Below are positions 10,166 through 18,763 of a stretch of DNA of 64,000 nucleotides, in pieces. The DNA comes from JAMXLO01 sp963832895 (GTDB lineage: Bacteria; Pseudomonadota; Alphaproteobacteria; Acetobacterales; Acetobacteraceae): contig CAWHVQ010000002.1 of assembly GCA_963832895.1 (NCBI GenBank), positions 346,478-410,477 on the forward strand, in the 5' to 3' direction. Position numbers and translations under genes: made by a program. The first letter of the stretch is position 1. Each line of letters opens with the position of its first letter. The notes under the pieces are model-generated. The model did no database searches and was not told where the DNA came from. It worked only from the letters and a program-made list of their open reading frames with translations.

Positions 10166-10910
10166 GCGCGACACACGACGCGACCGCGCGAGCGCACTCA
10201 ATCTGCACGGCCTGCTGGCGCACTGGGGCGAGATCGCCAGCGAAACCTGGGTCGCGTCACTGCTCGGTTGGGAGGAACAGGAGCGCGCCCGCCGCAGCCT
10301 GGAGCGACGATTGCGCACTGCCCATATTGGCCGCTTCAAGCCGCTCTGCGACTTCGACTGGGCCTGGCCCAAGCGTTGCGACCGCGCCGTCATCGAAACG
10401 CTGATGACGCTCGAGTTCCTCAACGATGCCGCCAACGTCGTGCTGGTAGGGCCGAACGGCGTCGGCAAGTCGATGATCGCCCAGAACATCGCTCACCAGG
10501 CTCTGACCCGCGGGCACACCGTGCTGTTCACCAGCGCCGGCCAACTGCTCGGCGATCTCTGCGCACTCGACAGCGATTCCGCTCTGCGTCGCCGTCTGCG
10601 CCATTACGCCCGCCCGCATCTGCTCGTCATCGACGAGGTCGGCTACCTCTCCTACTCCAATCGTCATGCCGATCTGATGTTCGAGCTGATCTCACGGCGG
10701 TACCAGAACAAGAGCACCCTGGTCACCACCAACCGCAACTTCGCCGAATGGCGCGAGGTGTTCCCCAACGCTGCATGCGTCGTCTCGCTGGTCGACCGTC
10801 TCCTGCACAACTCCGAGATCGTTGCCATCGAAGGCGATTCCTACCGCCTCAAGGAAGCTCACGATCGCACCGAACAACGTGCACGCCAGCGCCGCGGCGC
10901 CAAATCATGA
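10143..10910 (+). CDS. istB: IS21-family ATPase helper IstB
   Basis: The 255-aa AAA+ protein assists IstA in target choice. Walker A is GPNGVGKS (about residue 105), Walker B LLVIDEVGYL. ATG 10143 has AAGGA 8 nt upstream, so I prefer it to ATG 10158; both overlap the 3' end of istA. Its own stop overlaps the start of the next ORF in ATGA. Confidence 0.9.
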   Translation: MSPVPMTERDTRRDRASALNLHGLLAHWGEIASETWVASLLGWEEQERARRSLERRLRTAHIGRFKPLCDFDWAWPKRCDRAVIETLMTLEFLNDAANVVLVGPNGVGKSMIAQNIAHQALTRGHTVLFTSAGQLLGDLCALDSDSALRRRLRHYARPHLLVIDEVGYLSYSNRHADLMFELISRRYQNKSTLVTTNRNFAEWREVFPNAACVVSLVDRLLHNSEIVAIEGDSYRLKEAHDRTEQRARQRRGAKS

Positions 10911-11140
10911 CCACGCCGCCGGAACCGTCAGACCTGCCGGCCCATCTGCGTCCGCTCGCCGTCGAGATCCCACGCACCTGGACGCCGGAGGAAGCGCTTG
11001 CGGTGTTCGAGCTGATCGACGAATTGCGCGACAAGATCTGTGCCCTCTACCTCGGTCAACTACAGGATCTGCTTCGCGAGCAACGCGCCGGCCGTCGCGA
11101 GGATGAAGGCGACGAGACCATGGAGCACCGGTCAACCTGA
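10907..11140 (+). CDS. Small fourth ORF of the IS21 element
   Basis: The 77-aa acidic protein starts MTTPPEPSDLPAHLRPLAV and has a predicted helix around PEEALAVFELIDELRDKICA. It starts in the ATGA that ends istB and so is translationally coupled. It ends about 270 bp before the right terminal repeat. Coupling and position inside the element suggest a transposition accessory role. I do not recognise a named family. Confidence 0.6.
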   Translation: MTTPPEPSDLPAHLRPLAVEIPRTWTPEEALAVFELIDELRDKICALYLGQLQDLLREQRAGRREDEGDETMEHRST

Positions 11141-11412
11141 GCCGCCCGCACCCCGACAGAGCCGATCGGCATCGTCAAAGGCCCTGACCAAAAGTCATCC
11201 TGTTGTTCGATCAAGACGGCCATCCCGTCGTCCCGACCTGCGCTCCCGATGCCGACGCGCGCAGCGGCAGTCAAGGATGGCCAAAGGCCACCGCGAAGCG
11301 GCGCCTCGCGTCCTTGACGGTCGCGAGCACGACGGCACTCTCGCCGCAGAAGGCCGACCACTCACAACCCGCCACATCGCCGTCTATCCGCGGATTCTCA
11401 CCGCCGCTAACA

Positions 11413-11930
11413 GTAAGGGAACGGCAGATACGACCATGCCGCTTGCCGGTGTATGCAGCCAGTTCGCTTCCATCGCGACACCCGATCGCGGATACACGCG
11501 TCGAAATCGGCTTCGCTATCGCTGAACAGCAAGGTATCGCGGTGGATCATGACAACCCGATGCAGGGGCTGGGAAGCTATCTGGTCAACGCCAATAACTC
11601 GTGCAATGACTGTCACACGCAGCTGAACTATCAACCCGGTGGCGATCCTTATAGTAGGCAGCCGAAGCAGGTCCACTTGCCAGCTTCTGCTCACGTAACA
11701 TTACCCCCGCACCCGGCACGAATTTGCCAGCAGGTCTCTCCCGTGCCGATTTCCTTTACGTGATGCACATGGGTTGCGATCTTCAAGACGAAGACTTCCG
11801 TAACCGACAGACCTGCGACTTGTTACAGGTCATGCCGTGGCCGCATTATCAGGATATGAAGTCGCAGGAACTGAACGCCATCTACAGCTACTTGGCGGCG
11901 CTCCCCCCGGCAGTCACCCGCAGCCAGTAG
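11413..11930 (+). pseudogene. c-type cytochrome remnant, truncated and frameshifted
   Basis: One frame gives GLGSYLVNANNSCNDCHT, a heme-binding CxxCH motif, preceded by VDHDNPMQ. A different frame from 11724 gives the C-terminal region ADFLYVMHMGCD, LLQVMPWPHYQDM and LNAIYSYLAALPP, typical of small periplasmic cytochromes. The axial Met (QVMPWP) is present but out of frame with the heme site. The 5' end was lost at the IS21 right end (11412). Confidence 0.8.
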
Positions 11931-11989
11931 CGCCGCGTTCCAACGCATTCCAGAGCCGCAAGGCGTCGCAGGGGAATAAACCGCCTCTG

Positions 11990-12029
11990 ACAATCATCCC
12001 TCGCGCGTCGCGGCGTGAGGGATGATTGT
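11990..12029. repeat. Perfect 13-bp inverted repeat with GC-rich loop
   Basis: ACAATCATCCCTC and GAGGGATGATTGT are separated by 14 nt of CG-rich sequence. It lies between the convergent cytochrome remnant and the BASS transporter gene, where a bidirectional terminator would fit, although neither side has a T tract. Confidence 0.6.
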
Positions 12030-12191
12030 GGCCCACGAAGTGGTTGATGGTGGGGTTCTCCGTCGGGCGGCGCGTTCATCGATCTGCTGCATGACAACCT
12101 TCGTTGCCCCCCCCGCAAGGCGAGCTTCAATCCCGTTTCAACGCGCGCCTCTCTTCGTCGAACCTGATGGCTGTTGAGACATTTGCCCCGC

Positions 12192-13037
12192 TCAGCCTTT
12201 GGTCCACCATAGAATGTAGGCTGATACGATAATGATGGCCGCGATCGCATAGCTGATGATGACCACTTCTACCTCGGGCGGGGTCTGATTGGTCGTCGCG
12301 ACCAACAACGCTAGGCCCACATTGCGCAAGGCACCCGCGATGGCCATCGCATGTCGGATTTCCGGCGAGGGACCGCCCAGAAGGTGACCCACCACCAGGG
12401 CGGCAATCGTGATGATCGCTACACAGACGATCGGCCAAAAGTGGGTCAGCAGGATGGAGTAACGCACATTCACCAATATACTGACCAGCGCCGCGATCAG
12501 TAATATTGCGCCCGCCCGTCCTAACGCTATGCCGATCTGCGCGCCCCTGACCGGAGCCACCCGTTTCACGATGGTGCCCATGGCGAGCGGCAGCAATTGG
12601 GCTAGAATGACCTGTCGGGCCACCGCTGCCGCATCAATGAACCCGTGGGTCCCCAGTATCCAGTTGCCGACGACGACCCACAACGGCACAGCCGGCACCG
12701 CAAGAATGGCCACAGCGATTTGTAGCGTCGGTGCGAAGCCTTCGTCAGCACCCGACGCCAATGCCCGGCGCAAGGCTAGCGGCGCACCAGGGGCAATCGC
12801 CATCAAGACCACACCGACCTGTTCGGGCAAGGCGAGGCCAAACGCGATAGTCGTGGCAAAGCCGATCGTCGGCACGATGACCAGCACGCTGACCAGACCC
12901 CGGACCAACAGGGATGGCGAGCGGAGATGCCGGATAGACACGCTTGGGGTGATGGTGGTGCCGATGGCCGCCATCACGGAGAATACCGTGATGAATGAGA
13001 GAACGTTGACCAGCCACAGCGGTATGATTTCGACCAC
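12192..13037 (-). CDS. BASS-family (bile acid:Na+ symporter-like) transporter
   Basis: The 281-aa integral membrane protein has about nine or ten hydrophobic helices, beginning VEIIPLWLVNVLSFITVFSV. The pattern IAPGAPLALRRALASGADEGFAPTLQ, then RNVGLALLVAT, matches the BASS superfamily. Family members move organic anions with sodium; the substrate here cannot be read. The gene lies 3 bp beyond the glucosidase stop at 13040 on the same strand, so the two were probably one operon. The frame is intact. Confidence 0.75.
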   Translation of the reverse strand: MVEIIPLWLVNVLSFITVFSVMAAIGTTITPSVSIRHLRSPSLLVRGLVSVLVIVPTIGFATTIAFGLALPEQVGVVLMAIAPGAPLALRRALASGADEGFAPTLQIAVAILAVPAVPLWVVVGNWILGTHGFIDAAAVARQVILAQLLPLAMGTIVKRVAPVRGAQIGIALGRAGAILLIAALVSILVNVRYSILLTHFWPIVCVAIITIAALVVGHLLGGPSPEIRHAMAIAGALRNVGLALLVATTNQTPPEVEVVIISYAIAAIIIVSAYILWWTKG

Positions 13038-13039
13038 AG

Positions 13040-15609
13040 CTAGTCGCGCTTGAACGCCGCCTCCGCACCACCTCGCAGAAGCGTCGGACCATCAACCTTC
13101 CCGAAGATTTCGATCAGGTTCGCGATCACTCCGGTCCAGCCAGTCTGATGGCTGGCGCCGATCCCCGCGCCGTTATCACTGTGGAAATACTCGTAGAACA
13201 GCAGATTGCCCCGCCAATGCGCATCATGCTGGAACTTCTCGGTGCCACCGAACACCGGACGACGGTGGCCCTCCGACAAGAAGATGCGCGTCAGACGATT
13301 GGCGATCTCGTTGGCAACCTCGAACAGGTTCATCAGGTTGCCAGAGCCAGTGGGACACTCGATCTTGAAGTTGTCTCCATAGTAGGCGAAGTAGTGCAGC
13401 AACGCTCGGATGATCAGCGCGTTCATCGGCATCCAGATTGGGCCGCGCCAGTTGGAGTTGCCACCAAACATGCCGGAATCCGATTCCGCAGGCAGTGCAA
13501 TAGGCAGGCATGCATCCCAGTTGGCTGGCACCTTCACGCTTAGGCAGGGTGAGTGCCTTAACCCAAATCAATAAACTCGATTGCAAAGATAGTCCACATG
13601 AAAACACTGGCTGAGTTCACCAACCTCCAGAACATGCCAATCGAAAGGGGGCTGGGTCCGACGATGCAACGAGCAGAGACGGCCGTCTTTCGTTTACCGC
13701 GACCACGACGGTCACGGCGCACATCGGCAGGAGACCCACCAGGGAACGCCTTGAGGCGCGTCGATCTGCCATCTGGCTGCCGTAGCATATCATAGTAGAA
13801 ACCGTCCTGCTCGTCCCACAGCCCGTCCGCGCCGACACCATTCATCGCGCGGGCAATTAGAAGAAACTGAATCATGTAGTTGCTGGCCAGTCGCTCGTAC
13901 GTCCGATCATGAGCCGCAAGCTCGAAAGCGATCTCCGCCATGTTTTGACAGAACAGAGCGACCCATCCCGTCCCATCGGCCTGTTCCAGATAACCGCCGG
14001 TCGGCAGCGGCGCGCTGCGATCGAACACGCCGATGTTGTCTAGGCCAAGGAAGCCGCCCTCGAACAGACTGCGCCCGAAGCGGTCCTTGCGGTTGACCCA
14101 CCAGCCGAAATTCGAGGTGAGCTTACCGAAGACGCCCTTGAGGAAATCTAGGTCGGTCCTACCACGCAGCGCCTGTTCCATGCGATAGGTGTAGATCGCA
14201 GCCCAGGCTTGTACCGGCGGGTTGACATCGCTGAAATTCCACTCGTAGGCCGGTATCTGCCCGGTCGGGTGTAGGTAGACTTGGTCCATCAGCAGATCGA
14301 GTTGCTGCTTGGCAAAATCAGGATCGACAATCGACAGAGCGATCGCGTGGAACGCCAAGTCCCAGGCGGCGAACCACGGATACTCCCACTTGTCGGGCAT
14401 TGAGATCACGTCATCCGCGATCATGTGGAACCACTCACGATTGCGGGGTGGCCTTCCTTCATGTTCGTCGATCCACTTGTCGACGTCAAAGAGGAAATAC
14501 TGCTTGCTCCACAGCATGCCGGCCAGCGCCTGCCGCATTACATTGGCCTCATCCTCGCCGAGACCGTGCGGCGTGATCGCTTGATAGAAGGCGCTTGCTT
14601 CGCGGCGGCGTTGTTCCACGATATCATCAAAGTGATTGAAGGTAGTCTCGTCCGCAGCATTCAGCCGCAGTCGAAACTCAGCGGTCGCGCCAGCATCAAT
14701 GGTGGCATGATAATATCCGGCGGCTTTGGTACCGGCGTTCTTGGCGTTGATCGCGTCCTGTCGTCCCGATACTACGAAATCGTTGATACCATCCTTGACA
14801 TAGGGTGATGCGTTGGCCGTGCCGAAGAGGCGCCGATTGTTGGTCTCGTTCTCGGTGAACAGCAGCGGCGGACGTGCATCGAAATGCAGGTTGAGTCCTG
14901 ACGATACCACGATCGAGCCATTGACATCGCGCAGAGCGGGCTTCGGCTGATCCGGCCACCATGCCCACGTATTGCGGAACCAAAAAGTCGGCAGCACATG
15001 CAGAGGTGCTGAGGCTTTCCCGCGATTGGATGCGCTGATCTTGATCAGGATATCGTCAGGAGCAACCTTCGCGTATTCGACGAGCACGTCGAAATAGCGG
15101 TCATCATTGAACACGCCGGTGTCGATCAATTCGTACTCTGGATCGGTGCGGCCTCGCTGACGGTTCGTGGCAACAAGATCGTCGTATGGAACCGTGCTCT
15201 GCGGGTACTTGTAGAGGTACCTCAAATAAGAGTTGGTGGGGGTGGCGTCGAGGTAGAAGTAGTACTCCTTGACGTCCTCGCCGTGGTTGCCTTCGCTGTT
15301 CGTCAGGCCAAACAGCCGTTCCTTGAGGATCGGGTCCCTGCCATTCCACAGCGCAAGGGCGAAGCATTGGCGCTGCTTGTCATCGCTGAGACCGGCAATC
15401 CCATCTTCACCCCAGTGATAGGCACGTGATCGTGCATGGTCGTGGGTGAAGTAGTCCCAGGCGTTGCCGTCTGTGCTGTAGTCTTCGCGGACAGTGCCCC
15501 ACTGACGCTCGCTGAGGTATGGTCCCCACCGTTTCCAGCCCGCCGCCTTGTCTTCCAGGCGATTGTGCTCGGCGCCCTTCACTCCTTCTGGTGTGGACCT
15601 ATCAGACAC
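13040..15609 (-). pseudogene. GH63/MGH1-like glucosidase, frameshifted and missing a segment
   Basis: GTG 15609 follows GGGGAGGAG. The first ~620 residues are a typical large cytoplasmic glucosidase (WGPYLSERQWGTVREDYS, DGNAWDYFTHDHARSRAYHWGEDG, WEYPWFAAWDLAFHAIALS, NFSDVNPPVQAWA). The frame breaks near 13740, where SLVGLLPMCAVTVV is in another frame. The C-terminus resumes at 13537 (SDSGMFGGNSNWRGPIWMP, GASHQTGWTG). About 100 residues normally lying between are absent here and instead found inverted at 16375-16680. Inactive as it stands. Confidence 0.85.
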
Positions 15610-15716
15610 GTTCTCCTCCCCCTAGAAAGCGACTACAGGTTGGCCGACTTTGCACGTGAAGGCCCAACTCTCCCTCGCGTTACTGAGGTGTTTGCAATAG
15701 CGACGCATTTTATTTG

Positions 15717-15793
15717 TCTACTGGGTCATATCAGGTAGCTTGGTCAAGGCTGAACAAGCGCCGGCGCCTGATGGTCTGGTGGTTGATGCGTGG
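15717..15793 (-). repeat. 77-bp inverted repeat, copy B
   Basis: It matches 6224-6300 in opposite orientation with about two mismatches. It overlaps the 3' end of the DUF502 gene, whose last codons are read from it. Confidence 0.9.
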
Positions 15794-16376
15794 GCACGTT
15801 GCCTCGTGGCGAGGCGCTCGCGGGTCGCATGGCTCGTACGAACTCACCCGCGCCAGCGCCCCACTTGGTGAAGACCTTGAGAGCCGTGGTAAACGATACA
15901 TCGACCGGATGCACTCGCTCCCTTGGCAGGATGTACAGTGCCCCCGCCATCGGCGTTGGCACCGAGGGCACCAGCACGGTGTATGATCCATCCTCCAGTT
16001 CCTCGATGATCAGAGCAGGAACCAACGCCTCCTCGATCTCGACAAGCGCCGGCGTGAATGTCGGTTCATCAGCCTGCCCAGCGATCCGTCCGGCGAGACC
16101 ACGCAACAGCGTATAGCCAGGAAGCTTTGAGAGCACCGCCCCCTCAAAGGCGTTTTTCGCTCGCAAGCCCGGACCGGTGCGCACGATCAACCCTGTAATG
16201 AAGCAAACCGCGACCAGCACGAGGATCGCGAGAAGCTGCTTGAATCCGACGGCCGCAGGGATGCCGGCCGTGATCGGCTTGACCAAAGTCAGTAGGCCGC
16301 CGAGTGCCTTGAGCACGAGAAGTATTGCGACATAGACTGGCAGCACGATTAGAATCCCGCCGATCAATGTTGTCTT
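15744..16376 (-). pseudogene. DUF502 membrane protein, 5'-truncated
   Basis: The protein has two membrane segments (LIGGILIVLPVYVAILLVL and QLLAILVLVAVCFITGLIV), then the family's soluble part (TPALVEIEEALVPALIIEEL, VLVPSVPTPMAGALYILP, ERVHPVDVSFTTALKVFTKWG). Homology begins at SKTTLIGG near 16376. The open frame continues to 16511, but those codons are antisense to a glucosidase fragment, so the natural start has been lost. Its C-terminal tail runs into the 77-bp repeat. DUF502 function is unknown. Confidence 0.75.
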
Positions 16377-16686
16377 GGAGAAGTGGCAACGTGATCGTGT
16401 CCCGAGCCTGACGGAGCACTTGTTCGACCGCTTGAAACGAATGCCGGAACTACGCGAATCCATCCACGCCACCGGACCAGGACACCTCGGTGTCGCAGAG
16501 CGTGGCATCATTGGTTTGGTGAACGAAAGCCGGTTGCGGCGTATCCTAACCCGCGTGCTTGATGAGAACGAATTCCTGAGTGCCTATGGCATTCGCTCGT
16601 TGTCGCGCTATCACGCGGATCATCCCTATGTCTTTTCCGTGGGCGGTCAGGAATATCGCGTTGGCTCTGCCAATAGCATTATTTGA
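16375..16686 (+). pseudogene. Inverted internal fragment of the glucosidase gene
   Basis: It encodes SLTEHLFDRLKRMPELRESI, GIIGLVNESRLRRILTRVLDE and GIRSLSRYHADHPYVFSVGG. This is the family segment that should lie between VGLLPMCAVTVV and SDSGMFGGNSNWRG in the - strand glucosidase at 13040-15609. It lies on the opposite strand, fused head-on to the DUF502 fragment. The break at ~16375 marks a rearrangement joint. The homologous part ends near EYRVG, just before the stop at 16684. Confidence 0.8.
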
Positions 16687-16947
16687 CCGGTGTTCATCAG
16701 GGATACGACGCCGGCAGATCAGGTTGACCGTCTAATATGGTGGCGGCGCGACGTAACCGGGGCGGATATGTCGGCGGAGGCACTGCGCAAGCGCTAGCTT
16801 GGGCTCCTGAATTCGCGGGAGCGCCAACAACGGCCCCGACCGCGACGCCACCCCAGCAGGGCCAGATCCTGCCCCCGCGGTTGAGGAGACGGCGGGCAGA
16901 GCCGCGCCCGACACGCTGCATTCCGAAGCGAAACCGTCCGCGCAAGG

Positions 16948-17139
16948 GTACAGATCACGGCCATCAATCTGGCAAATCAGACTGTGTCATTCGTGGGTCC
17001 GGCCCGCATCCAACGCGTGCTTCAGATTAAGGATCCAAGACTGTTGAGCTTCGTCCGAACGCTGCATGATGAGGGCGACGAGGGCGACGTCACCTATCGC
17101 CTCGGCGTTGCGGCCCGGGTTGTGCCTCCAAGTGGATAG
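16948..17139 (+). pseudogene. Remnant of a small exported protein
   Basis: The 64-codon open frame VQITAINLANQTVSFVGPAR, then LLSFVRTLHDEGDEGDVTY, reads like a small periplasmic beta-rich domain. A different frame just upstream (EETAGRAAPDTLHSEAKPS) would be its linker, so one frameshift lies near 16945. I do not know the family. The nearby sequence 17140-17290 holds only a short unidentified fragment (GELQLVWPILSGP). Confidence 0.35.
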
Positions 17140-17291
17140 ACTAGGCTGGTAAGTAATCGCCGGCGCATGCGGCGGGGCGGTTCCTCCTGGCATACTGGGG
17201 GGAGTTGCAACTGGTCTGGCCGATCCTCTCGGGGCCTATCGATCCGTTTATCTCGGCGCAGGGTGCTGCGGAGGCATTCGTGCCAACACCC

Positions 17292-17305
17292 TTGATCCAG
17301 GTCAA
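17292..17305. promoter_or_regulatory. FNR/ANR-like palindrome upstream of the acetate operon
   Basis: TTGAT-CCAG-GTCAA matches nine of ten bases of the FNR consensus TTGAT-N4-ATCAA. It ends 64 bp before the GTG of the first CoA-transferase gene, a spacing compatible with a class II activator site and a leader. This fits genes for anaerobic acetyl-CoA conversion. No FNR gene is visible in the window. Confidence 0.55.
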
Positions 17306-17368
17306 TGCGTAGGGCAGCGTTGAAATTAAGAAGCTGAGCCGGCCGCCGCGTCATCGAAGGAATAGCGT

Positions 17369-18016
17369 GTGGAAACAATGCCAATTGAAGAGGCAGTTGC
17401 AATGATTCCGAACGGGGCCAGTCTGTTGATCGGCGGCTTCATGGCTGTCGGCAGCCCCCTGCGGGTCATCGATGAGATCGTGCGGCAAGGCAAGCGTGAT
17501 CTCACAGTCATTGCCAACGACACCGCGATGCCCGGGGTCGGGATTGGCAAGCTTATCGGCGCACGCCTCGTACGTAGGGTGATTGCCAGCCATATCGGGC
17601 TGAATCCCGAGACCCAACAGCAGATGATCCGCGGCGACCTGATGGTCGACCTCGTGCCGCAGGGCACGCTTATCGAGCGCATTCGGGCAGGAGGCTATGG
17701 GCTTGGCGGGATCCTGACCCCTACCGGCGTCGGTACCGAGGTCGAAAAAGGCAAGCAGGTCGTCGAACTAGAGGGGCGGTCTTATATGATCGAAGTGGCG
17801 ATTCGTGGCGACTTCGCCCTGGTGCACGCATTCCTGGCGGATTATCTGGGCAACCTTTCCTACGCGCTGACTGCGCGCAACTACAACCCGATTGTCGCGA
17901 TGGCCGGGGCAACGGTCATCGCCACCGCCGAACACATTGTACCGATCGGCGTCATCTCGCCCGATCACGTCATGACTCCAGCCCCGGTGGTCGATTACCT
18001 GATCGGGAATCAGTGA
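17369..18016 (+). CDS. atoD: CoA-transferase subunit A (acetate/acetoacetate type)
   Basis: The 215-aa alpha subunit of a family I 3-oxoacid/acetate CoA-transferase moves CoA between acyl groups. It shows the Gly-rich GASLLIGGFMAVGSPLRVID near the N-terminus, then GGILTPTGVGTEVEKGKQVV and GDFALVHAFLADYLGNLSY. GTG start with GAAGGA 8 nt before. Subunit B follows 7 bp downstream. The substrate is not set by sequence; atoD is a family-level symbol. Confidence 0.85.
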   Translation: METMPIEEAVAMIPNGASLLIGGFMAVGSPLRVIDEIVRQGKRDLTVIANDTAMPGVGIGKLIGARLVRRVIASHIGLNPETQQQMIRGDLMVDLVPQGTLIERIRAGGYGLGGILTPTGVGTEVEKGKQVVELEGRSYMIEVAIRGDFALVHAFLADYLGNLSYALTARNYNPIVAMAGATVIATAEHIVPIGVISPDHVMTPAPVVDYLIGNQ

Positions 18017-18023
18017 GGCGATC

Positions 18024-18674
18024 ATGGGACCGCAGGAAATCATTGCGCGGCGCATCGCACGGGAGCTGAAGTCTGGGATGCTGGTCAATCTGGGGATCGG
18101 CATTCCGACTTTGGTCGCGAACTATCTGCCTAATGGTGCGCAGGTCTTCTTCCAGTCGGAGAATGGGCTAATCGGCACGGGCGCGATCCCAGCCGAAGGC
18201 ATGGCACACCCGATGCTGACGAATGCGGGCGGCCACCCGGTCACCGCATTGCCAGGAGCCAGCACCTTCGACAGTGCGATGTCATTCGGATTGATCCGGG
18301 GCGGCCATGTGGATGTGACCGTGCTCGGTGGCCTGCAGGTCGATCAGGCTGGGCGGCTGGCAAACTGGATGATTCCTGGCCGGATGGTACCCGGAATGGG
18401 TGGCGCGATGGATCTGGTTACCGGCGCCCGGCACGTGATCGTAGCCATGCAGCACACCGCAAAGGGTAAAGCAAAGATCGTCAGGCAATGCAGCCTACCG
18501 CTTACCTCCATACGTCGGGTGGATCTTGTCGTGACAGAACTCGCGGTCATCGGATTTCCGGATGGAACCGCCACGCTGTTGGAAACCGGTCCTGGCGTAT
18601 CCGTAGCGGACGTGATTGCCGCGACTGAAGCCGAGATCGTGGTGCCCAAACACGTTCCAGCAATGCGGCTGTAA
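18024..18674 (+). CDS. atoA: CoA-transferase subunit B
   Basis: The 216-aa beta subunit pairs with the preceding gene. The catalytic Glu is in FQSENGLIG (about residue 46). Other family blocks are LVNLGIGIPTLVANYL, TFDSAMSFGLIRGGHVDVTV and RVDLVVTELAVIGFPDG. Together the pair would activate acetate or a short acid with CoA from another acyl-CoA, feeding the phosphotransacetylase and acetate kinase encoded downstream. Confidence 0.88.
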   Translation: MGPQEIIARRIARELKSGMLVNLGIGIPTLVANYLPNGAQVFFQSENGLIGTGAIPAEGMAHPMLTNAGGHPVTALPGASTFDSAMSFGLIRGGHVDVTVLGGLQVDQAGRLANWMIPGRMVPGMGGAMDLVTGARHVIVAMQHTAKGKAKIVRQCSLPLTSIRRVDLVVTELAVIGFPDGTATLLETGPGVSVADVIAATEAEIVVPKHVPAMRL

Positions 18675-18763
18675 TTCGGCTGAGATTGATGCAGCCAAAA
18701 CGTCACTTGTCTGTTCGGCGGCTTGCTGCCTCAGATTTCAACAATGCAGAGGGAGACTGAGTG

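Larger units (their letters stand above)
7911..11412 (+). mobile_element. IS21-family element with accessory ORFs, complete (3,502 bp)
   Basis: The left end starts TGTCGATGGCGGCGAAAATC. The right end, read inward from 11412, starts TGTTAGCGGCGGTGAGAATC. The two match at most positions over ~36 bp, including a shared CCGCGG-TAGACGGCGA block. Four genes lie inside: a Cys-rich ORF, istA, istB and a small fourth ORF. It is longer than classical IS21 (about 2-2.5 kb) because of the two extra ORFs. No clean target duplication is visible; ATAAG/GTAAG is a possible imperfect one. Confidence 0.85.

Noticed and set aside
9278..10489. 403-aa - strand frame
   Set aside because: It is antisense to istA/istB with all catalytic motifs on +; typical GC-rich shadow.
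16377..16511. N-terminal 45 residues of the open DUF502 frame
   Set aside because: They are the antisense of the glucosidase fragment and do not match DUF502; the native start is lost.
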